From: Planctomycetaceae bacterium
GTDB taxonomy: Bacteria; Planctomycetota; Planctomycetia; Pirellulales; Pirellulaceae
NCBI GenBank assembly: GCA_024638965.1
Contig: JAHEJI010000026.1
Coordinates: 1-40,709, forward strand
Reading direction: 5' to 3'
DNA length: 40,709 nucleotides
This document shows positions 25,766-33,215 of this stretch, piece after piece. Position numbers and translations under genes: made by a program. The stretch's first letter is position 1, and each line of letters opens with the position of its first letter. The notes beneath the pieces were generated by a model. The model did not search any database. It saw nothing but the letters and a program-made list of their open reading frames with translations, and was not told the DNA's origin.

Positions 25766-27241
25766 ATGAAATCGCGAAACAATAATCGACGATCCTCTCA
25801 TTGTGGGAACTTTCGCCCGCCGGCGCTCACCAGGCGAGAAATGCTCAAGAATGCCGCCTGCGGTTTTGGCTCGGTCGCTTTCACGGCCATGTTGGCTGAG
25901 TCGGGTTTTGCCGGGCTCATTTCCGATGACCGGCCGGAAAACCCCTCCAACTCGATGCTGCCCAAGCCGACTCATTTTGCGCCCAGAGTAAAACGCGTCG
26001 TTTATTTGTACATGGATGGAGGACCTTCCCAAGTCGACACGTTTGATCCCAAATCATTGCTCGACCAGGAAAACGGGCAGCCCTTCAAAATGAAAATTGA
26101 ACCAACACAGTTCAACAACATTGGCAAAACATTGGCGAGTCCGTGGAAGTTTAAAAACTACGGCGAAAGCGGTATTCCAGTTAGCGAGCTGTTTCCCAAC
26201 GTTGCCGAACACGTGGACGATCTGGCTGTTATTCGTTCGATGACAAGTCAATTTTCTGAGCATACAAGTGCAAATTACTTTCTGCATACGGGAAGCGGTT
26301 TTCAGGGACGACCCAGCATGGGTGCCTGGTTGGGCTATGGGCTGGGATCCGAGAGTCAGAATCTTCCCGGTTTCATCGTCCTCAATGGAGGATTGATTCC
26401 ACCTGGTGGGGTGGATTGTTTCAATAGCGGGTTTCTACCGGCAACGTATCAAGGTTCGATCTTTAATGCAGGTGACAGACCCATCGCCAATATCTCCCGG
26501 CGCGAGCGAAATGATCAGTTGCAGCGCCGAAAACTGGATCTGTTAAGAAAACTCGATTCACGAGTTCTTGATCAGCTGGGGAAAGACGATCAAATTGAAT
26601 CGGCGATCGCGAATTACGAACTCGCCTATCGCATGCAAACGGCCGTCCCCGATCTTGCCAGTCTCGACGGAGAAACGGAAGTGACACGTGAGATGTACGG
26701 CTTGAATCACTCGAACAAACCAACGGCAACGTTTGGCCGCCAGTGCCTGATTGCCCGACGATTGCTCGAACGAGGCGTTCGTTTCATCGAGCTGACTTGT
26801 CCCTCGGTCGGTCATGATCGTTGGGACCAACATGGGAACTTGAAAAAAGGCCACGCGGACAACTCACTCGCGGTCGATCAAGGGATCGGAGCGCTTTTGG
26901 CCGATCTGAAACAGCGAGGCCTATTTGAAGATACCTTGGTTGTCTGGTCCGGCGAATTTGGTCGCACGCCATTTGCTCAAGGTGCAAACGGTCGTGATCA
27001 CAACCCATTCGGATTCAGTCTCTGGATGGCTGGCGGCGGCGTTAAGGGTGGTACGATTGTTGGGGCGACCGACGAGTATGGCTATAAGGCGATCGAGAAC
27101 AAACTCGAGATTTATGACTTGCACGCAACCATGCTTCACTTACTTGGCATGGATCACGAAAAACTCACCTATCGTTGGTCCGGACGCGACATGCGATTAA
27201 CCGATGTTCACGGAAAGTTGATTCCGGAAGTGTTGGCGTGA
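25766..27241 (+). CDS. DUF1501 family exported protein
   Basis: 491 residues. A Tat-type N-terminus (LTRREMLKNAACGFGSVAFTAML) would export it folded. The core is the alkaline-phosphatase-fold DUF1501 family: VVYLYMDGGPSQVDTFDPK, GRPSMGAWLGYGLGSES, FGRQCLIARRLLERGVRFIEL, and WSGEFGRTP...GRDHNPFGFSLWMAGGGVKGG, whose Asp/His residues would bind metals. Catalytic activity has not been shown for most members. It is separated by only 5 bases from the DUF1549/DUF1553 gene, the standard planctomycete pair, and the two products probably act together. ATG start is clear and there is no sign of damage. Confidence 0.95.
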   Translation: MKSRNNNRRSSHCGNFRPPALTRREMLKNAACGFGSVAFTAMLAESGFAGLISDDRPENPSNSMLPKPTHFAPRVKRVVYLYMDGGPSQVDTFDPKSLLDQENGQPFKMKIEPTQFNNIGKTLASPWKFKNYGESGIPVSELFPNVAEHVDDLAVIRSMTSQFSEHTSANYFLHTGSGFQGRPSMGAWLGYGLGSESQNLPGFIVLNGGLIPPGGVDCFNSGFLPATYQGSIFNAGDRPIANISRRERNDQLQRRKLDLLRKLDSRVLDQLGKDDQIESAIANYELAYRMQTAVPDLASLDGETEVTREMYGLNHSNKPTATFGRQCLIARRLLERGVRFIELTCPSVGHDRWDQHGNLKKGHADNSLAVDQGIGALLADLKQRGLFEDTLVVWSGEFGRTPFAQGANGRDHNPFGFSLWMAGGGVKGGTIVGATDEYGYKAIENKLEIYDLHATMLHLLGMDHEKLTYRWSGRDMRLTDVHGKLIPEVLA

Positions 27242-27252
27242 GATAGGAAATC

Positions 27253-27294
27253 CTGGTCTTAGTCTCGCTCCTTGTCTTCGTCTTAGCGCTCGTC
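27253..27294. repeat. Degenerate hexanucleotide array between convergent genes
   Basis: Seven 6-base units: CTGGTC, TTAGTC, TCGCTC, CTTGTC, TTCGTC, TTAGCG, CTCGTC. It is a decayed relative of the TTAGTC array at 40607. Its last two units run into the 3' end of the minus-strand epimerase gene and include that gene's stop codon. Confidence 0.6.
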
Positions 27295-28473
27295 CAGAAT
27301 TTCCCAGCACTTGAGCTGCATGCGAGGGATGTGAAAAGGACCTTTCCATAGATTGCCTTTCACGGGCGAGCTAACTCGGCCGTCACGATGGAGATAGCCA
27401 TACCACTCTCCGTACTCGGCATCTGGAAAGTGTCGATAGGTCCAATCGTGAACTTGTGAATGCCATTCGGCATACTTGGCATCACCCGTCAATTGCCAGG
27501 CAAGCAGCGTGGCGATCACCGCTTCGTTGTGCGGCCACCAGAACTTCATATCGTGCCAATATTCCTGAACGGGACGTCGATCGATACCGACGAAATAGAG
27601 CAGTCCGCCAAAGTCCTGATCCCAACCTCGCTCCCACATCCAGTCCAATATCTGACAACCGAGCTGAACCATTTCGTTATCGCCTCGGTGTTTTCCTTCG
27701 GCCATGATGAACCAGGCACCTTCGACTGCATGACCTGGGTTCAACGTTCGACCGTCAAAATGATCCAGAACCTCCCCATATGTTCCGACCGTTTCCATCA
27801 CGCATTTGATATCGGGTTTGACAAAATGGGTTCGAATTGTGTCAATGCTACGATCAATCCATTCGTTGGCGGACTCCAACCCGATCGAACCTCGCAACTC
27901 TTGAGCCGTATTGATTGTGATCATGGGAAACCCGATCGCTTGTGTCGGTCGAGTGTCGGTAAACTTTGGCTGTACACCTTGCGGGTTAAGACTGTGTTCG
28001 ACAAAACGCTGGAAACAAGCTTGGGCCGAATTCGCGTGACTCTCGTTCCGGGTCGCCTTCGCGATTTCACCAAACGCGATCGCAGCAAAGCTTTCTGAGA
28101 AAGCGTACCTTCGCTTTCGAAGCGGTCGGCCATCTCGTGTAACCTGGAACCACATCCGGCCGTCTTCAGGATCGAAACAATGTTGCTTGATAAACTGTAA
28201 ATTTTTCTCAGCGACCGCTAACCAGTTTTCGCGTTCTGAATGATCTTTCAGCAACGGACAGTTGTACATCTCGCCGAGCAGCCAGGTAAATCGGCCTTGA
28301 ACCCAAACCGATTTATCGGTGTCCAGTATTCCGCCATCGCGATCGAGCGCCGACGACACACCTCCGAATTCACGATCAACCCCGTGCTTCATCCAAAACG
28401 GCACGACGTCGTTGAGCAGGCCGTCCCGATAGACTGATCTGAGTTCGTTTTTCCGTTCGTCCGTGTAGATCAT
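27283..28473 (-). CDS. AGE-family epimerase (cellobiose 2-epimerase-like)
   Basis: 396 residues, the normal size of N-acylglucosamine 2-epimerase/cellobiose 2-epimerase (alpha/alpha)6-barrel enzymes. Signatures include FGGVSSALDRDG near the start, VWVQGRFTWLLGEMYN, LNPGHAVEGAWFIM and FWWPHNEAVIATLLAWQLTGD. The His residues in GHAVEGAW and WWPHNE correspond to the general acid/base pair of the family. It is cytoplasmic, with no signal peptide. The reaction is C2 epimerisation of a free reducing sugar; the actual sugar cannot be assigned. A sulfatase gene lies upstream on the same strand, 94 bases away across a heptamer repeat, suggesting a sulfated-glycan context. Its 3' end meets the DUF1501 gene. 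Confidence 0.9.
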   Translation of the reverse strand: MIYTDERKNELRSVYRDGLLNDVVPFWMKHGVDREFGGVSSALDRDGGILDTDKSVWVQGRFTWLLGEMYNCPLLKDHSERENWLAVAEKNLQFIKQHCFDPEDGRMWFQVTRDGRPLRKRRYAFSESFAAIAFGEIAKATRNESHANSAQACFQRFVEHSLNPQGVQPKFTDTRPTQAIGFPMITINTAQELRGSIGLESANEWIDRSIDTIRTHFVKPDIKCVMETVGTYGEVLDHFDGRTLNPGHAVEGAWFIMAEGKHRGDNEMVQLGCQILDWMWERGWDQDFGGLLYFVGIDRRPVQEYWHDMKFWWPHNEAVIATLLAWQLTGDAKYAEWHSQVHDWTYRHFPDAEYGEWYGYLHRDGRVSSPVKGNLWKGPFHIPRMQLKCWEILDER

Positions 28474-28517
28474 TTGAAATCGTAATTCTGAGGTCTGGGT
28501 AGAGACAACTGAGGAGC

Positions 28518-28573
28518 ACTGGGTACTGAATACTGGGTACTGGGTACTGAATACTGGGTACTGGGTACTATTT
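28518..28573. repeat. Heptanucleotide tandem array, ACTGGGT/ACTGAAT
   Basis: Eight 7-base units in the order ACTGGGT, ACTGAAT, ACTGGGT, repeated as a 21-base superunit a little over twice and ending ACTATTT. The final unit contains the stop codon of the minus-strand sulfatase gene. The array fills most of the spacer to the epimerase gene. Confidence 0.9.
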
Positions 28574-29932
28574 CTTCTTTTTGTTTCCTTGAACTGGATT
28601 TCCAGGTGCTCCTTTTCCCCAGAGTGGCTCCTTCATTTCAGCTTCCCACGTAGTGAGCTTGCTCAACATTGTCTCCAGTCGTTCTGGCTGCTGCGAAGCA
28701 AGATCATTCGCCTCGGAAATGTCGGCGTCCAGATCAAACAACTGTGGAGCCGTCGCTTTTGATCGCAAGTCGACAACTTTCCATTTGCTTTGACGCATCG
28801 CTCGATCCCCTTTGGAACCGCCCTTGCGCCAAAACAATGACCGCTCCGGTAATTGGTCAACTTCTCCGATCAAACGACGATATAAGCTGCTTCCATCCAG
28901 CTTCCACGACGGTTCGACTTTGTTTCCAGACGCTTCGACAAGCGTCGGCAGAATGTCAAGCGCGATAACCGGATCGTCGATTACAGAACCCGCCGTTGTT
29001 TTGCCGGGCCAGCGAATCGCCCAAGGAACTCGAATACCACCCTCGAACATCATTCCCTTTCGGCCACGCAACGGGGTGTTAACGGCTCCTGTCAAGATTT
29101 GCCCGCCATTGTCATTGGTGAAAATCACGAGCGTGTTTTCTTCGAGCCCTTGATCTTTCAAGCACTGCAGGATCTTTCCAACGTTATCATCAAGCGAGAC
29201 AATCAGCCCAGCATAAAGCGCTCGTTTTTTCTTTTCGAGGTGTTTGGTTCGGTGTTTATCGGATTCTTTGGGTTGGTTAGGGCCGTGGGGCGCGGTGAAC
29301 GAAACAAACAAATAGAAAGGGCTGTCTTTGTTTTCGATGATAAAATGGCAAGCCGCATCGCCGAACCGATCGGTGACGTAACCTCCTTCCTCAGTCGGAG
29401 TCGTGTTGTTGAGAATCACTCGATGCGGCGACACATTATTAATCGGGAAATAACTTCTTGAACCCTGGAGCAATCCATAAAAGTGGTCGAATCCCCGTTG
29501 GTTGGGATGAAATTCGGCGGGGTATCCAAGGTGCCATTTTCCAATCAAACCCGTCTTGTAACCAAATTCCCTCAATCGTTTGGCACCAAAGGTCTGGTTC
29601 AAATCCAGTCCGCTTTGGGTCCCGGGTGGCAAGTTGTTGTCGTAACCGAATCGCTGTTGATAACGGCCCGTCATCAAACCTGCGCGGGAAGGCGAACAAA
29701 CAGCTCCCGACATATAGGCATTGGAAAAACGAACCCCGTCTTTGGCGATCGAGTCGATAAACGGAGTCAGGTTCTTCATTTCCTGTGCGCAATCAGGTTG
29801 GAATCCGAAGTCGGCATACCCGGCATCGTCAGAATAAAGAATCACAAAATTGGGTTGCTCCGCAAGGAGATCGTTCGCTGTCAGTGAGACTGCGGAGATA
29901 ATACAAATTCGGGACAAGTATTTGAAGTTCAT
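28568..29932 (-). CDS. Type I sulfatase (arylsulfatase family), exported
   Basis: 454 residues. The signal peptide is MNFKYLSRICIISAVSLTAN with cleavage after LLA. The alkaline-phosphatase fold begins NFVILYSDDAGYADFG, where the two Asp (D35/D36) bind calcium. The catalytic Cys79 sits in C-S-P-S-R, the signature converted to formylglycine, followed by AGLMTGRYQ. Later motifs GLIGKWHLG and DNGGQILTGAVNTPLRGRKG complete the active site. It hydrolyses a sulfate ester, probably on an algal or animal glycan, in the periplasm. ATG 29932 has TTGAGG five bases upstream; an in-frame GTG two codons earlier is less likely. The C-terminus is basic (GNKKKK). Confidence 0.95.
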   Translation of the reverse strand: MNFKYLSRICIISAVSLTANDLLAEQPNFVILYSDDAGYADFGFQPDCAQEMKNLTPFIDSIAKDGVRFSNAYMSGAVCSPSRAGLMTGRYQQRFGYDNNLPPGTQSGLDLNQTFGAKRLREFGYKTGLIGKWHLGYPAEFHPNQRGFDHFYGLLQGSRSYFPINNVSPHRVILNNTTPTEEGGYVTDRFGDAACHFIIENKDSPFYLFVSFTAPHGPNQPKESDKHRTKHLEKKKRALYAGLIVSLDDNVGKILQCLKDQGLEENTLVIFTNDNGGQILTGAVNTPLRGRKGMMFEGGIRVPWAIRWPGKTTAGSVIDDPVIALDILPTLVEASGNKVEPSWKLDGSSLYRRLIGEVDQLPERSLFWRKGGSKGDRAMRQSKWKVVDLRSKATAPQLFDLDADISEANDLASQQPERLETMLSKLTTWEAEMKEPLWGKGAPGNPVQGNKKKK

Positions 29933-30027
29933 GAACACCTCAACGGCTCTGCTGCGTTAGAAAATTTCATGTAGCCAACACTATAACTTGGAGTTCATGA
30001 TTGAGTGGTAGCGGAACCAACCGAAAT

Positions 30028-30059
30028 AAAAAAGAACGCGACGATTTTTCGTCGCGTTC
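30028..30059 (-). terminator. Intrinsic terminator of the LolA-like gene
   Basis: On the minus strand an 11-bp perfect stem (GAACGCGACGA / TCGTCGCGTTC) with a 4-base loop is followed by six T residues. It lies 26 bases past the stop of the minus-strand gene. Confidence 0.93.
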
Positions 30060-30084
30060 CTTTGATGCGGGTCTGCTCTGACGA

Positions 30085-30888
30085 TTATTTATCCGCGCCG
30101 GCAGCTGCCTTTTTCTCTTTTTCGGATTTCTTGTCAATCATCTTCTGAATCTCATCTGGGATGTCGAACTTTGACGCATCAACATCGACATTGTATTCCA
30201 CTTTGTCCATGCTGGTGACGACGCTCATTCCGGTCGACATTTTTTGTTCGCTTTTGAAGGGAGTCAGAATGCCATCGACGTCCCGGTAATCAGAGGAATA
30301 GATTTCGACTCCGACATCGCCCATTTGAGTCGTTAGCTCCATGACTTTCTTAACTTCCAGGCCCGATTCAACAGAAAAATAGGACTCGACTTCCTTGCCG
30401 TTCTTTTTGGTTAATATGACTTTGTAACATTTCTCGCCGTCGACATCTTCGACACCAGTCGTTTTCATTGATTTATAGTATTTTGCTGGATCAAGGAGCT
30501 TCTCCATCGACGTTTCTTCGGTAAGCATCTCTGCTTCATCGCCTTCAACTAATCTGGGTCCTGCAATCACACTGATTTCCCAGGTGTGCTCACCGTTCGA
30601 TCCCTGAACAATCGAACCTATCCCTTCGATTTCGACATCGGCGCTGAGTTTACCGGGCATCTGGATTGTCATTTCTATTGTCCCGCTGATATTTTGTTGC
30701 GGGACTGAAAGCGTTCCGCTGCTAAACACATTTTTGACAGCCTTGTACTTGTCAATACCGCCAGTCTTTTCCACATAATTTTTGATGATCGACTCGGCAG
30801 AAGGAAATTCATCTTCTTGAGCCTGAGCCTGTTGAATTCCGACCGCACTGATAATCGCGACAGCGATCAAAATCTTCAAAGTTTTCAT
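30085..30888 (-). CDS. Periplasmic LolA-like (outer-membrane lipoprotein-sorting fold) protein
   Basis: 267 residues. A signal peptide (MKTLKILIAVAIISAVG...AQA-Q) precedes a domain that opens with the helix SAESIIKNYVEKTGGIDKYKAVKNVFSSGTLSVP and then alternates long strands (GTIEMTIQMPGKLSADVEIEG, CYKVILTKKNGKEVESYFSVES, IYSSDYRDVDGILTPFKSEQKM). This is the half-barrel LolA/LolB/VioE-like fold used to carry lipids or lipoproteins. The C-terminus is a Lys-rich tail (KKSEKEKKAAAGADK). ATG 30888 is preferred, with GGAG 6 bases upstream; ATG 30900 has none. It lies 21 bases after the S41 peptidase gene and is closed by a strong terminator, so the two are co-transcribed. The cargo is unknown. Confidence 0.8.
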   Translation of the reverse strand: MKTLKILIAVAIISAVGIQQAQAQEDEFPSAESIIKNYVEKTGGIDKYKAVKNVFSSGTLSVPQQNISGTIEMTIQMPGKLSADVEIEGIGSIVQGSNGEHTWEISVIAGPRLVEGDEAEMLTEETSMEKLLDPAKYYKSMKTTGVEDVDGEKCYKVILTKKNGKEVESYFSVESGLEVKKVMELTTQMGDVGVEIYSSDYRDVDGILTPFKSEQKMSTGMSVVTSMDKVEYNVDVDASKFDIPDEIQKMIDKKSEKEKKAAAGADK

Positions 30889-30909
30889 AGTTTTCTCCAT
30901 TGATAAAGA

Positions 30910-32403
30910 TTATTTTTCAGACTTCTGATTTTGTTGTTTGATCCATTCCAGTGCTCGATTCAAGACCGGATCAGCGTCTCGAAGCAAAAGATCACGGCTT
31001 AAGGAAACCACTTCATCCGGCACAACGCCATCTTTCTCAAGGGATTTTCCCGAAGCTGATTTGTAATCCGCGAAAGCATACTGAAAACCATCGCCGTTTG
31101 GCAATTTGATGACCGTCGATGGCAAAGCCAGACCCGCCGTTCTCGAACCAAAAATCCGAGCCAACTTCAGATCCTGTAAGCCACCCGATAGAATCTCCGC
31201 AGAAGAAATCGAACATTCGTCCACAAGTACTGCGACAGGACAGGTTACGGGATCATAATTTTCGTTTACTGCAAATTTCAACTCGGAACCCCTCAGCTTC
31301 ATGACGCCAAGTTCCGCCTTTTCTGACGAAAACATGGATGCCATGCCCATCGTCATTCCAGCGATACCGCCAATATTACCGCGCAAGTCAATCACGATTC
31401 CGTTACTGTGATTCTCGTCGCGAAGCGTTTTTCGAAATGCAGGCATGATGGTCTGAGGTTCAAAAAATGCGCTGAATCCGAAGTAGCCAATCCCGCCGTC
31501 CAGCGTCCGAACATCGGAAGCGACAAAAATCGGAGGCAGATTGCCGAAGTTGGCCATTTGTCCCGGTGGAGTCTCCAGTTCCAGTTCCATTGTTTTTGTT
31601 TCGCCATCACCGTCGCGAAGAACAACCTCAATCGTCTCGCCTTCGTCACCCGAGGCCATTCGGCTCAAAGCCAGGCCTGTCAACGTTTCAAAACGAATCG
31701 GACCATGGGCCGCTTTCTGAATCTTCTCAGAGATTTCCGATATTTCTTTACCTTGAATCTTTTCCAAGGCCCAGCCGGGTCCGATGCCTGCCTTTTCAGC
31801 GGAAGAATCCTTGCGAACCTTCGAAACCAAAACACCGTCTTCCGTCAACCGAAACGTCAGGCCCGCATCTGCTTGTCCACCCCCTTCGCCAACAACGTCG
31901 TACGCATCGGCTGGGATAATCCCGAAATGAGATTGGCCAAGCTCTTTGATCAGATCTTCCATTGCTTGGCGAACTTCTTTAATCGATTTGGCAGCTTCAA
32001 CCTGGGGCCGATATTTGGCTTTGGCGTCGTCCCATTTCTGACCAACCATTTCTTCGTCCCAATGAGTCGAGTCAATGGTTTCCCAGACTTTGTTAAATGA
32101 TTCCAAATTCGCGGCGAGGTCGAATTCAGATTCTTCTTCATTGGGATCCTGTTCGCCTACCTCTGGTTCCTGGTCCTGCAACGCAACTCCATCAGAATGA
32201 AAAGAAGCTCCGTCAATCTGACTTGCCGTGGCGATGTTGCCAACACAGAATCCGGCTACTCCGATCGTCAATGTTGACCAAACTGCCACAAGGGCCATCG
32301 GCAGTTGAGTTCCACAGTTCATTATTTTCGTGACGAAGGTTTCGGTGCTCTGGCGGTCGACTTTATTCGACGGCCACTGGTTTACCATTTCAATTTTATT
32401 CAT
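30910..32403 (-). CDS. S41-family peptidase-like protein with PDZ domain
   Basis: 497 residues with an N-terminal membrane anchor (~36-57, MALVAVWSTLTIGVAGFCVGN), an acidic linker, an N-terminal helical domain, a PDZ domain (~175-225, VLVSKVRKDSSAEKAGIGPGW) and an S41 core with IVIDLRGNIGG and VDECSISSAEILSGGLQD. S400 in SISSAE aligns with the nucleophile of CtpA/Prc. The general-base Lys 25 residues later is Leu (GSRTAGLAL), so a Ser/Lys dyad is absent. H159 in GQSHFGIIP could pair with S400 as in tricorn or nisin-resistance-type S41 enzymes, or the protein may be inactive. ATG 32403 is used; an upstream in-frame start adds 15 charged residues. It sits between its likely regulator and a LolA-like gene. 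Confidence 0.88.
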   Translation of the reverse strand: MNKIEMVNQWPSNKVDRQSTETFVTKIMNCGTQLPMALVAVWSTLTIGVAGFCVGNIATASQIDGASFHSDGVALQDQEPEVGEQDPNEEESEFDLAANLESFNKVWETIDSTHWDEEMVGQKWDDAKAKYRPQVEAAKSIKEVRQAMEDLIKELGQSHFGIIPADAYDVVGEGGGQADAGLTFRLTEDGVLVSKVRKDSSAEKAGIGPGWALEKIQGKEISEISEKIQKAAHGPIRFETLTGLALSRMASGDEGETIEVVLRDGDGETKTMELELETPPGQMANFGNLPPIFVASDVRTLDGGIGYFGFSAFFEPQTIMPAFRKTLRDENHSNGIVIDLRGNIGGIAGMTMGMASMFSSEKAELGVMKLRGSELKFAVNENYDPVTCPVAVLVDECSISSAEILSGGLQDLKLARIFGSRTAGLALPSTVIKLPNGDGFQYAFADYKSASGKSLEKDGVVPDEVVSLSRDLLLRDADPVLNRALEWIKQQNQKSEK

Positions 32404-32459
32404 AAATCGGCTTTCTCGATGTTTTTTACGTTTAACTTCGCATTCCACTGTTGCAGTAC

Positions 32460-33059
32460 CTATTCCTTGGGAGCGTTCGTGCGTTGAATGGGACTTAGAT
32501 TAAGTGTTAGCGAGAACAAGTCGCCTTTCCGGTTTCTACGCCCCTCTGCGAAAATCTCAAAAATCGCTTGCAAATGCGAATTGACGAGCAGTTGTTGTTC
32601 TTGGGTCAGCCAACTCGTATCAGCGCCCATGTACGAATTCCGCTTTTTCTCAGTGAAATTGACTAACCCGTTTTCCAGCGCCAATTTGAAGTTTCTCTCA
32701 CAACGGCGATGTGTTGATTTCAACAATTTCACAAAACATTCGGCATCAACATTAGTATCAAAGTCAAATTTGTCCGCAACAACGTCGTACACCGCTTCAG
32801 TCTGTTTGCCAACGCGCCGGAACCCAACCTCTTCGACCAAGTCCGCCGATACAAGGATCTTCATATGGTGATACAGGCTGTCGGCACGAGTCCCCATTTG
32901 TCTGGCCAATTCGGCAATCGAACAAGGCCCGGAGGCGCTCAAAAACGTAAAAATCTCGAATCGAATCGCCGAGGTTATCGCTTCCCATTGTCTCCTGGCA
33001 TTGATCGCAGCCCTCTTTTTGCGGTGCCTTTTTACAGTGTTCGTCGGCTTGGTGTTCAT
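32460..33059 (-). CDS. Winged-helix transcriptional regulator (ArsR-like)
   Basis: 199 residues. A very basic N-terminus (VKRHRKKRAAINARRQ) is followed by a winged helix (~25-95): ITSAIRFEIFTFLSASGPCSIAELARQMGTRADSLYHHMKILVSADLVEEV, with recognition helix RADSLYHHMKIL and wing GFRRVGKQTEAVYDV. This is the ArsR/GntR-like plan of a repressor that senses through its C-terminal helices (~105-180). No obvious metal-binding Cys cluster. It is the first gene of a minus-strand unit with the S41 protein and the LolA-like protein. Three palindromes lie in the 156-base region to the divergent gene; one (33077-33095) is only 18 bases from its start codon, fitting autoregulation. Confidence 0.85.
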   Translation of the reverse strand: MNTKPTNTVKRHRKKRAAINARRQWEAITSAIRFEIFTFLSASGPCSIAELARQMGTRADSLYHHMKILVSADLVEEVGFRRVGKQTEAVYDVVADKFDFDTNVDAECFVKLLKSTHRRCERNFKLALENGLVNFTEKKRNSYMGADTSWLTQEQQLLVNSHLQAIFEIFAEGRRNRKGDLFSLTLNLSPIQRTNAPKE

Positions 33060-33076
33060 ATTGAACAGAATACCAG

Positions 33077-33095
33077 ATTTTCAACTGTTGAAAAT
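33077..33095. promoter_or_regulatory. 19-bp palindrome, probable operator of the winged-helix regulator
   Basis: ATTTTCAAC, a central T, then GTTGAAAAT: a perfect 9-bp half-site palindrome 18 bases upstream of the regulator start codon, in its leader or core promoter. Confidence 0.65.
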
Positions 33096-33103
33096 ATCCT
33101 TTT

Positions 33104-33118
33104 TTTTCAAATAGAAAA
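33104..33118. promoter_or_regulatory. Second, weaker inverted repeat of the same type
   Basis: TTTTC and GAAAA flank AAATA. The half-sites share TTTTC/GAAAA with the neighbouring 19-bp palindrome, 8 bases away. It may be a second operator, although A/T-richness makes chance possible. Confidence 0.4.
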
Positions 33119-33134
33119 TCCGTCGATTTACATG

Positions 33135-33146
33135 GGACAATTGTCC
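33135..33146. promoter_or_regulatory. 12-bp palindrome near the divergent promoter
   Basis: GGACAATTGTCC is perfectly self-complementary. It is followed by TATATT-like sequence and lies 69 bases before the start of the plus-strand membrane-protein gene. Its half-sites differ from those at 33077, so a different factor may bind. Confidence 0.5.
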
Positions 33147-33215
33147 TTTTATATTCCTAACATCGCTGACAGGCGCAAATCTTGGCAAGCCGACACCATT
33201 TTCTAGTCCATCGAG

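Noticed and set aside
27460-28098. 212-codon plus-strand frame
   Set aside because: It lies entirely antisense to the well-supported AGE-family epimerase gene and encodes no recognisable domain.
28518-28573. CRISPR-like array
   Set aside because: Units are 7 bases and directly adjacent, with no unique spacers. The same reasoning excludes the hexamer arrays at 16.4, 16.7, 27.3 and 40.6 kb.
31408-32100. 230-codon plus-strand frame
   Set aside because: Antisense to the S41 peptidase-like gene, whose motifs are clear; the plus-strand product is low in helix-forming residues and matches nothing.
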